A stretch of 64,000 nt of DNA, taken from positions 80,505,024 through 80,569,023 of the forward strand of contig JARZZO010000005.1 in the NCBI GenBank assembly GCA_030544215.1. Direction: 5' to 3'. Positions 34,080 through 46,416 of this stretch are shown here, piece after piece (within the stretch, counting starts at the first letter, position 1; each line of letters begins with the position of its first letter). The notes under the pieces are model-generated. The model did no database searches, was not told the DNA's origin, and saw nothing but the letters and a program-made list of their open reading frames with translations. Position numbers and translations under genes: made by a program. The DNA is from Zantedeschia hybrid cultivar (lineage: Eukaryota > Streptophyta > Magnoliopsida > Alismatales > Araceae).

Positions 34080-34393
34080 GCTCACTTTGTTTGCAGAATA
34101 ATTTAAATCAAAATAAGGTTCTAGAGATTTTTTAAATCAGAATAAGAGGTATTTTGATTTGGTAGTCCACCCAGAATATGGAGAATTATATTGCGCTATT
34201 CCAAGTGATTTGATAGGAATAAGTGGAATAAGGAGTGAAATAAAAAGTAAAATTGAGAGAATTGGGGGAATTAGATATTCCAGGTAGATTTGGGGAGTCG
34301 GGGGAATTGGAGGAATTAGGCATACCCTCAACCAAATCAGAATAAGGCCTTTATACCAGCTATTCTGGCCCTATTCCACAAACAAAGTGAGTC
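34080..34393. mobile_element. Tourist-like (PIF/Harbinger) MITE
   Basis: 314 bp with ends gctcactttgtttg and (complement) gactcactttgtttg, flanked by TTA on both sides (34077-34079, 34394-34396), the PIF/Harbinger target site. Absent from copy A. An open frame of 64 codons inside is not credible. Confidence 0.75.
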
Positions 34394-34910
34394 TTAAGGT
34401 TTAAAGTTGGATGGCCGAATAACTTCAACATGATGTCAGAATCCAAGTTATGAATTAGACCGCACATCTCGTCTTTATGGTCTACGTAACAACAAGTCTA
34501 AAATTGTCTGCATGTGAGGGGGGGTGTATTATGACAATTTCACATCAAAAAATAAACAAAAAATAATACTTAAATACAGGGTATCTATTTCACTCAAAGT
34601 CATAAAATTTTAAGTTGAATAATCCAATAACTTAAACATGACCTAATTAAGATATACAACTTAAGGCCAAATGACATAGTGTGGTTGTTGTTGCTGCTGC
34701 TGCTTGCAATAAATTTAGATACCAATTAAAGGCTGTCTCCCATTGCACTTTCTTCATCCCTGTGTGCTCAGAACATGGCGTCCACTAGGAAGAATTTGGG
34801 AAACAGCTAGAAAGGCCATCAAAGTCCACAGTGTCTAACGTTTGGCACACCTACCTTTTTTTTTCTGATGGTGTAGATCGATCGAGTTGCCCTCCTTTAA
34901 TGTAGTTATC

Positions 34911-35450
34911 TACCTCACTCAACTACTTCTTTTACTTCCTCCGGACCTCAACCCTCAAGTGTGCCACACGTACGCCTACGTTTACGTACTTGAATGGATT
35001 TTTGTGTTGGCACGTAGATACTATGCATGTACATGTGTCCCACGAGCTGCATCACACAACTCTTTCCAGGCGTTCCCAAGTATAGGATAGATTTGTCCCA
35101 CGAAAGTTATTGAGATCAACTCCATGTAGGTGGTGGGATCTGTAAAGAGCATACTCATGTCTTATATATACCTTGGAACTTCCATGCTTTAAAAGCTTTC
35201 TCATACTGGAGCTTGTTTGATCAGGTTCAAGTACTTATCAGATGTTTATGTCATTGTATAGCGTACGGTATCATTTCGTAGAACAGCAATCTAAAGGCCA
35301 TTAATATATATATATATATGCTATGGCTATAAATAAAATTCTGTACGACTGTTAACCACTTCAAGATAAACAATTGTAGATTAGATTATCAACAAATTAA
35401 GGTTTCCCTTTCCAGCACCAGCACCTTCAATCTAGTACTGACGTGCGCCC

Positions 35451-35490
<40 letters not shown>

Positions 35491-36119
35491 TAAAAGTCAT
35501 TCCTGTTATTTTCTAATTAGTGCAGTTAGTCTCTAGCTAAGGTTATCCAAATATACATAGAATTGAAGCCGCGAGAGTCAATACTAATAAATTTAGATTT
35601 ATTTCTGAATATGTACGAATTAGAAAAGAAAAAATAAAAAAATAATAAAGTTTCTTTAAAAAAATTGATGTCATTGTGACAAACCTAGCATACGTGTAAT
35701 GGAAATGGAATAAAGGTTCACCAAGCTAAGCTGTGCTTCTCCTTGCAAGCGGCCTCCCGCAGTCTCTTTCAACCTGTGTGCTCCAAACATGTATGGCCAG
35801 CAGGAACTTGTGACAGCTGGAAAGGCCATCAAAGTCCACGTACATTTGATACTGGGCAAACTTCTGTCCGGAGGTGTTGGTGTTGCTCTCTTTTAAGAGA
35901 AAGAGATCCTCTTAATTTGGATCGGAGAGTACAACAGTATTGAGAGGGAAGGATCTAAGTATTTGCTAATTTTTTAACTTATATGAGAGGAGAGGATTCT
36001 CTTAATTTTTTGCAATGTTTAACTCCGCCTCTTGTTTATAGTACTGTTAGACTCCGATCTAAATATGTATTGAGAGGATCTTCTCTCCTCTTTTAATGCA
36101 GTTATCCATTCATATCGCT
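34911..36119. other. Intergenic with a degenerate third fragment of the duplicated edge
   Basis: No gene. 35740-35855 resembles 34725-34835, with shared 'gctggaaaggccatcaaagt'-type sequence. The stretch 36083-36119 continued at 37096-37190 resembles 34885-35060. A GA microsatellite sits at about 35453-35486. Confidence 0.45.
35890..36095. mobile_element. MITE with long inverted arms
   Basis: The left arm (gagatcctcttaatttggat, cggagagtacaacagta) pairs with the right arm (tactgttagactccgatcta, then gagaggatcttctctc). This is the fullest copy in the window of a family also at 19738-19908 and, as one arm, at 31573-31632. No coding capacity. Confidence 0.6.
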
Positions 36120-36137
36120 CAACAACCTCATGTACTT

Positions 36138-37095
36138 TTTTTTTTTTTTGGAGAATAAAAAGATCATTCATTCAAATATCAGTACGATATATAGACTTGT
36201 GGCATTCTTACACAGGGAACGAAGCGAACATGTCCTCCCACAATGAGTATCCATACAGACCATCATGCCCTCCATACACGAGACCATGCCTCAATTTTTT
36301 TATCAATACATGACCTTGACTCAAATAAATAATAGAACACAAACTGCATACTGTAGAGATCAAAGTCAGCTGTTGGTCTCTTAGAAGATAGTTGGAGATA
36401 AATCTGTCCAGAAAGAACAACTGTTCCAAGAACGATCTAAGCAGATTACCAGTGTTGAAAAGGCTTCTGTCGTATGCCAACCTCATGTCCAAATGAGGGG
36501 AGACCTCAGAAAACATACTCTGCATACAAAGCATGTTGATTAGGTGCATATCACTGAGTCTCCGTAACATCGAAGAAGAACCCATTAGAATTGCCTTTGC
36601 AAGGTAGATCATCAAGAACGAAGTCCTCCACAAGATACGACAAGAAACACCGTGATAAGCTACTGAATGGTAGAAGGCCAGAACAGATCTGGCACACGAC
36701 TTGACCAAACAAGAGAGAGACGACGTAGAATAAAGCTAACAATTAGGTTTGAAGGGGAGGCCAAAAGAACTAAGTAGTATTGGTGGGGTTGAACTTGAGA
36801 TGAACTTGTAAACAAGTTAAGATGAAAGTCGCAGATGACCAAATAGATAGCCGAAAGTCTGCGAAAGTAGCTACTATCCGAGGATAGAAAACAAAACCAG
36901 GAAGCTGGAAGACTTATCTGATCAAAAACCTCTCCGAGAAGAGAAATCCAAGAAGAGAAAGGCACTTCAAAAGATTGATGCAGGGGGGGAGGGGGATCCC
37001 TTGAAGGGGAAACACCCCCTCCCCAAGGGAGAGCACCAAAGGATGGGTTTAACACAGAAGGAATAGGTAGGAGCTCACTCTTGACGGGCCAGGTA
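36138..37095 (-). mobile_element. Antisense poly(A) retrosequence with 18-bp target duplication
   Basis: A T-tract at its left edge (poly(A) on the minus strand) and the exact 18-mer caacaacctcatgtactt on both sides (36120-36137, 37096-37113) show LINE-style retroposition of a minus-strand RNA. The minus-strand frame 36708-36208 encodes 166 residues that I do not recognise, with no reverse-transcriptase or RNase H motif. It could be a LINE 3' region, a processed copy of a host RNA, or a non-autonomous element. Confidence 0.75.
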
Positions 37096-37199
37096 CAACA
37101 ACCTCATGTACTTGCATGGACCTTTTTCCTGTTGGCACAATAGGTGATGCACATCCTTGTCTCATACCCCTGTACATGTGGGAATAAGAAACATATAGG

Positions 37200-40100
37200 A
37201 TAGTCTGAAGCATCTCACAAGTGGGGAAGAATATTGTGCCGTGGAGTCCAAAAAAAAAACTCTCTTAGGAAGACTTTGTATATAATTCTGAGTTCTGACC
37301 AAAATAAATAAATAAATAAAAAATAGCCTGACCAAAATGGAGTCGAGTTTACCCAATTCTATAACCGCAGGCTGGGCTGAGGATTAATTTCTTACATCTT
37401 TATTAACAGGCCGGATTCGTACTCAAGCATTTGACCCGGTGGGCCAATAGATATATGGCAAAATGTCGTAAATAATCAAGAAATGAATGTTTTCTTTATA
37501 TGCTTAGATTGCTGTCAATCATTTTAAGTTTATTTTTTCCGTATGTTCAGAATGTCATAATTTATCATATTCTAAAATGGGTTGACCTCTAAACTTCTCC
37601 TTTTAGCTGATTTTGATTTTCCATCTAAAATCATCTTAAACTAAATTTGGCGATATGATTTTAAAATCAAAATTTTTTATTTTCACTGGTCTTAGAACAG
37701 GTGACTTTAAGATCGAGATTCTATGGCATTTTAGGACTCACCATACGTGCCTGTAAGGACACAAACTGCTAAAGACTTGGGTTATAAATCTGACAAGTGA
37801 TCTGTTTTTCACGAGTAGTGCTTATTTTATCATCTCTGCATAGTAGACCTCTTGTTGGACGAGCTGATCAGATGGACATGGGGTTTCCAAGGTTCGCCGA
37901 CTCGACGAGTCGGATCGACTCGGATCTTCTATGATCGATCCGGTACGAGTCGGGTCGACTCGTGCCGTCTCGTACGAATCGCATGGTCAAATTGTATAGA
38001 TTCGGTCGAGTCGCACCGACTCGAGTTCGTTCTGATACGGTACGAGTCGCCCGAGTCGATCCGGTACAGCAAATCCTGGATTTAACACTCATTGCATCCT
38101 CTATGCAGTGGTACAGCAATCGCATATTGTCCAATTAGTATTACTCTTTTCTGGTCGGATAGAGTCCGAAACAATCTGAGCCTTGGATCTTGAAGGGTAT
38201 AATTTCATTTTTTTTTACTTTTAACTATTTGATTAAAAGTAAAACAGCATATATATGGACCCTTTAAAGTTGCTCTCTACCCCTGGAATTTTAGTTAAAA
38301 AAAGTTATGACCTTAATACAACCGTCCAGTTGGACCGAATGGCACGATGGGTCTTTGAATTAATAAAATGGCTCGTTACTTCCCTGATTGGCTAAAGACG
38401 GGCCAAGTTTCAATCGCACGGGCGTAAGATGGAGGTGACCCGGCTCATCAACCGTGGAGGCCCACTTTTGAAAGAACTGGGCCATGGTTCGCTTCTGCGT
38501 AGTCGATCCCAACTACGGCCCATTAACGCCCCTAGTTATTAACAAGTTCGTCGCAAGTTATGTTGTTCTTGTTGTCTCATTTTGTAAAACAATAACAAGT
38601 TAAAGTTTCTTACATATGCACGATAGAAGTAAATGACGCGAGCTATGTATTGTTATTAGCGAATAACTTGCTGCACTGTCAAGTAGTTTGTTCTACACTA
38701 TTTTACAGTGTTTTTAATCAAAACATTATTTTTAAAAATTTTAGGTGGACCCAATTATGTCCTACAATCTCCGATTACATGACACGTAAAAAGATGTGAA
38801 ATTAAAAATTGACCCAATGAACAGTAAAAAAAGTATTAACCACTGCAAGAGACACAGTTGCGTGTTTATTTTTGTACGTATTTATATCCTGTGATCACAA
38901 CAACTAATGATTCAAGCTTGTGCTTGCGTAATTTACATCATTGAATCACAATGATTGTATAAATCAAACAAGCTTTTTATTGATTATTAATCATTATTGG
39001 CGTCAAAAGTAATAACTTATACCTTGCTGCTTTCTAATGCCTGTTGGAAGAATGAATTTCATGTCTTTTAACTAGATTAAGATGAGTAATACTTGCTGCA
39101 CCGGGTGGTGCAGCTACGTTATTTTTTTTTCTATTTTTTTAGGTTGCATCTCACATGCCCCAAATGTTTATACAATCTTAACTTCGATCAATAGTCCATT
39201 TTTTTAAAAAATAAAATAAAATTCTTATTAAGATCGGCCTATTAAAGACTTTTTTACTGTTCATTGGAATTTGATTTTTAATTTTTTGAAGAATTTCTTG
39301 ACTCGTCTAATTGGACATTGAATTATAAAAACATGTGAGGCATATGGAACACGGGCCCTGAAATGGCCCAAATCACCTTCTCAAGGCCTAGCTCAGCCCA
39401 CGATGTAGACCCCCCAGCCCAAATATGATGGTCCAAAAGTTTCGGCCCAAATCAGCCGAACTGTAGAATTCTTTTAAGAATAATCCCACATCAAAATATT
39501 TAACAAAGTTGTGCGTACAAAAACTTGACAGTATAATTAAATCTCTGAAACTTTTGAATATTCCTTGTGCTTTATTCTTGATTATCTCAGCTTCCTTCTT
39601 GACTCTACTTGAGCATTGGAATAATTTTTAACATATGAGCTAATAAGATCGAGTGAAATATAAAACGGTGTAAAGATAAAAGGAGAATTCCAATCTCATA
39701 AACATTTGAAAAGAAACTATGAAGACTGATAAAAAAAATTAATTAATTAGATTTCTATGTTAGAAATTTGACATCATTAGTCAGCTGACATTATTTACCA
39801 CCCTTTCCTGTAACTGCTCATGACGGACTATAATAGTTCACCTAATAATGTAGTAAAGCAATCATTAATAACATAACATATTATTTCTCCTAAATTAACT
39901 ACTAATATAATAATGTATGAACTAATAATAACATACTAACACTAACATTTTAATTTGTTAAGGTTTCAGTATGTTAATATGTTAGTATATTGATATGTTA
40001 TTACAATATTATTATTATCTTAACATGTTGGAGGGTCCGTCAAGAATAGTCAAGAGTCGGGAGCTATCCGGAAGGAGTAGAAAATAATGTAGACACATTA

Positions 40101-40655
40101 GACGATCAATGATAAATTGACAAAGGGAAACGAAATAATGTCAACTTCTTATAGGGGGTCTAAGCAATTTTTGACAAAGTATTAGTCCCCCTCTTTAAAC
40201 ATTTGATATTATTGATCGCCACTATCCTCCTTTTTCCTTGATGTTTCTGAAACATTATTTTTCACAAGACCCAAGAAATAATATTTCTAACTAGAGAGTT
40301 TAATTAAAATTCTTTCTTCAATGATAAAAGAAATGTAGATGAGTAAAATGCAAAAGAGAAATATTAGTTGCACGGCATGAGGGGTAATCTCCCTATCTTT
40401 TTGTCACCCGGAAAACCTATATAGCCCATGTCCCCTTATTAAGTTCATTCCGACGTTAGTCACGCATCAATGCATATGGGAAAAACTAGATTAATTAATT
40501 GACGAAAACATCTAAGAACATCTTGAAACACGTGTGTTAATACATGAATGATGTTGGGACACATTTAATGAAAGGACAAAGACTGGGCTGAGCTTTCTAG
40601 ATGGTGCAAGGGAATAAGGAAGCTCATTCCATATTAGTTAGAAAGAGTACAACAA
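37200..40655. other. Intergenic region rich in inverted repeats
   Basis: No credible gene. It contains a CGAGTC/GACTCG cluster (37893-38065) and MITE-like pieces starting 'taacttgctgca' (38649) and 'gagtaatacttgctgca' (39086), with inner sequence resembling the palindromic MITE at 5560. A GC-richer stretch (39350-39470) is unassigned. 39500-40640 is AT-rich with nothing recognisable. Confidence 0.5.
37893..38065. repeat. CGAGTC/GACTCG inverted-motif cluster
   Basis: About a dozen copies of gactcg, cgagtc and close variants in both orientations, mixed with 'gatccggtacgagtcg'. The motif order is roughly symmetrical, so the region can fold on itself. Dense palindromic clusters of this sort are typical of MITE interiors. 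No family is recognised. Confidence 0.65.
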
Positions 40656-40659
40656 GTAT

Positions 40660-41275
40660 TATTTAAGAGTAATACCTGTCAGTACAATAAGTTGAGTTAT
40701 CTTATAACGTAAGATATCATTGGTCCAACTGATAGAGGTACATGGGTTTGATTCAATTGATAGTAGCACATGGACTGTGTAACTTTTTCAACGGGTGGAT
40801 CAACAAATATTAAATGCGGATGCATAATTTTGAGCATGACAAACGTACGTACGTGTGTCAAATATTCCGTGGACATAATAAATAATATTTATTATGTCCA
40901 AGTAACATTTGTCATCTTTATATATTTGTGTATAATTTTTTTTGATATGACAAATATTTTATAAACATGACAAATAGTACAAATAATATTTGTCATATCT
41001 GAAAAATATTTATCATTCTTATACATGTGCATAAATTTAAATACATGATAAGTAATTTTCACGCGCGACAAATATTCCGTACATTATTTGTCATGTCTAC
41101 ATAATTATTTGATATGCGTATATATATTTGTCACGTTTAAAATTCTGAACTCGTATTTGATATTTATGTAATTATCTAATTAGATGTCTTTTATCTAACT
41201 AGATTAATAATATTTTACGTTATAAGATGATTTAACTCGGTGCAATAATCTTTTGCGTAACAAGTATTACTTGTT
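40660..41275. mobile_element. Foldback MITE, short relative of 5915-7510
   Basis: The ends pair: 'gagttatcttataacgtaag' near 40693 with 'cgttataagatgatttaact' near 41218, and the outer 'gagtaatacctg' with 'acaagtattacttg'. The interior repeats gacaaata and atttgtca motifs as in the larger foldback elements, but without the nested hAT-like MITE. No coding capacity. Confidence 0.65.
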
Positions 41276-41547
41276 ACTCAATGTAACAAAAGTATGAGAT
41301 TCTTTTCTTAACAAAGTGGCCATTACGCTCTCTTTCGTGAAGCGCGTTCGCTGGGCACCACCAGGCGACGGTTCACTGACCTTACGACCGCGAGGGCCGA
41401 GAAGTTGGTGCGTTGGGGGCGGTGTTGACAAGAGAGTGGCACAAAGGGCGGTGACAACATCCCGATTCCCACTCCCCCAACTCTGCAAGCGTCTTCTTCC
41501 GGTCTCCCTCGGGCATCTCCCGCTTCCGGTCTCACTCCCTCGGGGAT

Positions 41548-41810
41548 CCTTTCTCTCTCTCTCTCTCTCCCTTCCTCTCTCGAACCGCACCCAGGAGCAG
41601 CTTCTCTCTCTAGACTATCTTCTGAATTTTCTCTGTCTAGAACCAGAGCCAGAGGCTGGTGTCTCTCTCTCTCTCTCTAGAAGGAGGTGAGGAGAGGGGG
41701 GAGATCTCTCTCCTGGTCTCTCTCTCCTCTCTAGAAGGAGCTGGGGTGAAGGGGGGAGATCTCTCTCTCCTGGTCTCTCTCTCTCTCTATATATATATAT
41801 AGGGGGTGGG
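41548..41810. promoter_or_regulatory. CT-rich core promoter or leader of the dsRNA-binding gene
   Basis: At least five blocks of (CT)n lie within 260 bp upstream of the start codon, followed by 'ctatatatatatatag' at 41787-41802, a possible TATA region only about 25-40 bp before the ATG. CT-rich tracts near plant transcription starts are common. If the TA tract is a microsatellite rather than a TATA box, the transcription start lies further upstream. Confidence 0.45.
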
Positions 41811-41825
41811 CGAGAAGGGGGGAAG

Positions 41826-44800
41826 ATGTACAAGGGGAAGTTGCAGGAACTGTGCCAGCAGAGGCAGTGGGCGCTGCCGCTGTACGTGAGCTCCAAGGAC
41901 GGCCTCGACCACAACCCCCGCTTCCGAGCCTCCGTCACCGTCAATGGCGCCACCTTCGACGGCCCCCTCGACGCCCCCTCCAGGACCTCCAAGGACGCCC
42001 AGAACGAGGCCGCCCGGCTCGCCTTCCTCCACTTCGTTCCCTCCGCCGCCGCCCCTCCTCCTTCGCCGCCGGCGATGGCCGCACAGGCGGCTCCGGCGCA
42101 ATCCCCAAGTCAGTCTTCCTGTGAGCGACTTTTGAGTAGAAGGGACCTGATCTCGTCTTTTCTTTGATTGATTCTTGTAATACGCTTCCTCCCAAGTGTT
42201 TCCAATGAGTACTATGTTTAGGATCGTCGGTTGAAACAACTTGTCGGATTTTTTTTATTTTTATTTTTTTAATTCTGTTTCTTACTTATGATGCCTGTTC
42301 AGTGCATTCCTCAACCAACTCATATGGGAGAAAGCTATATATATGGTTGATGCATTGCTGAATAGATGTTGGAGAAAATTCTGTTGGTGTTAAAATTCCA
42401 TATTAATTACCCTGGTAATCTAAGGTCTCTCAGTGTTTCTGTGAGGACTTCGCCTTCACCAAGGGAGATATTGTGTAACCTTTTGACTTAGTGTTAGTAG
42501 CTGTGTAATCTTGTTGAATTAGTGCTTCGTATATTCAGCATCTACTTTAGTTTGGTGGGTTTTCAGTGATCACTGGCTCATGTTTTCCTAGGCTCTTCAA
42601 GTGTGAAGATTGAGGTGGTGGATAACCTGGCAACAAATGAGGTCTTGACAGGTTGTGGATCTGATGTGAATGCCCTAAACATGGAGTCGAGAGGTATAAC
42701 CTTGTAGCTAACTATTTATATTGTGATGTAGGTGGCTTACTTGCTGGAATTATTTGTTGCAGAATCTCATTGGAACTTTGGAAAATCTTTTGCCACATGA
42801 TATTGGACTAACAATTTATATTTTGCTTCTTGTTGCCAACAAGTCAAGAGTACTGCATTGATATCTGTTTTTCTAGTAAAAGAACTAATAATTTGCAATC
42901 CTAAAATGGAACATGACGACTTGAACTGCCTTAATTTAGTAGATGTTGTAGGCTGCTCAGATAAAATTTAAAGTTTGAGAATTCTAAGGTCTCTAAGTCA
43001 TGGAATTTCAAGTTTGAGCATCATATTGGCGGTATGTCCCAAGTGCTCATATATATCTTGTCTTGTGTATATACTAACTTTCCAGGCAACTGGCAGCACA
43101 AGCATAAGGGTAAGTTCAAGTTTGTTGATTGATCACCGTAGTGCCTTCTTAGAATGCAGTTATGTCCTATCATTGCTGTCATTGGTCTTATAATTTCTGA
43201 TTGTATGGTTGTACATATCATATTGGTAATATGTTGCTATTCATTACTGTCAGTCAGCTCACATGTATTTGTTGCCTTGTCTCAGGCAATGAATAGCAGA
43301 AGGCTTGGAAACAGTATCCCAGTTCTAATGTGCTGATTGACTGATGTGATTCCTTGCAGTTTTGTTCTATCATTGTTATCATTCGCTTTATAATTTTCCA
43401 TTGTATGCCATGCATCATGTTGGGTTATGTTTTGCAATTTGCAATCATTGGTCAACCCATATGCATGAGTTATTTTTGCGTATAAGTTAACAGGCAATAG
43501 AAGGCTAGGGGATTTGAGTTAGGTTTGAATGTGGTGATTGATTGATTGATGTGGTTCCTTCTTGGAATGCAGTTGTCCCAGTTGTCTTCTATCATTCTTA
43601 TTATTGACTTTATGGTTTTCTGTTGTGTTTTTGTTTTTATGTTTCCTAACGACACTTTTTTTTTTTGTTCTAGACATGCAGTATTTATATAAGATCCAAC
43701 TTCAGAATTATGCTCAGAAGAGAAATCTGAACCTACCCACTTATTATTGTGTTCGTGAAGGTTCTCATGCTGCTCCTCGCTTTAAAGCCTCAGTCACAGT
43801 TGATGGGCAGATCTTCGAAAGCCCACAGTTCTTCAGCACACTGAAGGATGCAGAACATGCTGCTGCAAAAGTTGCTTTGATGTCGTTGTCTACAGTGGGA
43901 AACCAAGAGGCAAGTTTTGTATGATGCTCAGGAGATACTTTACTCCATCTTGTAATATGTTGGAAAAGTGTTACACCAAAATGGGAACATTTCTTCCCTT
44001 AAACTCTTGCCAAAGGTCACATGTGTCTCAAAAACGTCATAAAAGAAAGGAACATACATGGACCTTGTGTTCTTGATTTCCATGAGAATAGCTTTGCCAT
44101 GTCTCGATGTCATAGGCAAAGATAGCAAACGTGAAGCAAGCCTGGAGAGCAATCCTGATTTCTGACTTCTTCCCCTAATAAGTTGTCAATTCTTTTCATC
44201 TTTTTTACAGGAAGAGCATGGGTTTTATAAGAATCTTCTACAGGAATTGACCCAAAAAGAAGGCCTTACTCTACCTACCTACAATACTGTCATAGATGGT
44301 CCCCCTCACATGCCCACCTTCTTTTCTACTGTTGAAATTGAAGGTGAAAATTTTCAGGGTAGTGCTGCAACGACCAAGAAGCATGCAGAGATTAATGCTG
44401 CAAAGGTGGCTTGGACAAGACTCAGAGAACGTAAGTTACTGGATAAGCATCTCTAATCCCATTACACTTTCTTGGTTTCTACATAATGCTGTGTATTTTT
44501 GTAGTGTCATCTCATTTTCTCAATTGCAGTTTCGTACAATGTTTTTGTTTATGTGTGTGTGCATGCCCTCATCTCTTCCTCCTTTTTCCCACTTTTTTTG
44601 GAATTTGTATTGCCGATTATCTGATATTACTTTTGCCTGGATGTGGTTTTGGGAGACCTTTTCGCTGTAGAATACACTTTGGGTGTGGGTTTTCCTATTG
44701 AATCTGATGTAACTGATGCAGCTTTTATGATATATGCTGATAATATCATAAGCTAATCACAGTCTTTAGGTGGATATCATATCGATTTGCCTCTTAGGCT

Positions 44801-46172
44801 TCATTTGTGAAAATTCACACTCATATTCATGTTCTTTTGATTTTGTGGGAAACAAAATCTAACAAATTTTTTTTCAAATGAAAAAAATGATAGCCGGATT
44901 TGTGGAAAAGTGGATTCCTGCCTCATGTTGAAAATTTGGACGTCTTCAGATTGCCCTGACATCCCAAGAAAGAGAGGTTGGAGGGAAATCTGGCCTCCGG
45001 TGTACCTCTACATATCTTTTTCACAATTTTGCCCCCGACCAACGGATTACAAGATCTATATGTTTTCCCCAATACACGCATACCCAATGCCCTAAACCAC
45101 ACAGCTCTTCTCTTTCTCCTCCTCCGCCAGATGCTGCAGCTGAAGATGCTCAACCGGGTAGAGGAGACATGTAGATCTAGGTGGTCTTCGACTCTTCGTG
45201 ATTCTGGTATCCCTGTCACCTTCCCCCGGCAGGTGCTGGCATTGGACAGGGTGGAGATTTAAGGGATCTAGGTATTTTCCTTTGTTTTGGTGGCATCCCC
45301 TTCTCACCAAAGATCTTTTGTTACAGCATCTTCCTCTGGTGCGCTCAACAGAGTGAGAAGAAGATGTACAGGGGAGTGGGCATGCTTGACAGAGAGGAAG
45401 ATGTATGGCAAGGGAAAAGGAAGATGCACAGATGGGAGGGGAAGAGGGTCATGGTGGTGAGGACACCAGAGCTGTTAGATGATTTGACCCTAATCGTGTT
45501 TATCACCGTCGGGGAGCTGCTCCGGCTTTGGTTTGGAGACGATCTAGGGTCCATTTGATGCCCATAGATATTTTTATTTGCTTTTGTTTGGCCCATTTAT
45601 GGCCCATATTATGTGCTTTTATATTTTTCTAAAACTTCTAAGTGCGATTTTTGCACTAATTTTTGTGTTAGTGGTTTGAGCTGGTTACTTGGTTTGAGTT
45701 TGGGTAGGGTTCGCTTTGGAGATCTATGTATACTTGTAAGTTGTGAACCCTAGTTCAGATTTATGCTATGAAATATTTGCAAAATTACCTGGGTTCCTTG
45801 TGTGCGTGTGCTCTGCGACGGAGTGCAACCACCGGTGTGACGCCAGCCTCTTATCCCTCGGTGCTATCCCGAGGGATCCCCTTCCTGCCGATGTGACACT
45901 GGCAGGGATCTTCCCCTCCCCCACCTCCTCCTTCCTCCGATCCCTCTCTTTCTCTCTCTCGGTTTTCCTTAGACAGAACAAAAGAAAAAAAGGAGAGTAT
46001 CAGAAGAATAAGAATAGAAGAAGACGACGAAGAGGCCGAAGGGGAGGGGAGGGCCTCCCGCTGCTGCCGGCATCCCCGGTCGGCGCCGCTGCTGTCGGCT
46101 GCCCTTGCTGCCGGCACTGCTGCTGCCTACACCACTGCGGCCATCTGCACCATCCACCGACGCCGCTTCATC

Positions 46173-46212
<40 letters not shown>

Positions 46213-46379
46213 GAATCGCAGCAGAATACAAAAAAAAGGAGAGCATAAGAAGAAAAGGAAGAAGGGGCCGGAGGAGTCGACCGGCCCTACCGCCGCCGTC
46301 GCCGGCCATCACCGGTGCCGCTGCTGCCGCCGCCCCTCGCCAACCCACGGAGCCGCCGTCACCAGCTCCCCCTCTTTGC

Positions 46380-46416
<37 letters not shown>

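Larger units (their letters stand above)
21770..34910. repeat. Copy B of the ~10 kb tandem segmental duplication
   Basis: Direct repeat of copy A, in head-to-tail order with it. It lacks the LTR retrotransposon of copy A but has a 1502-bp solo LTR, a 348-bp LINE fragment and about 1.1 kb of extra DNA near 33500-34670. The right end is where 'gagttgccctcctttaatgt' (about 34885) runs out, matching 21660-21681 in copy A. Confidence 0.88.

Noticed and set aside
34137..34331. Hydrophobic 64-residue minus-strand frame
   Set aside because: It lies wholly inside the Tourist-like MITE and is explained by its AT-rich interior.
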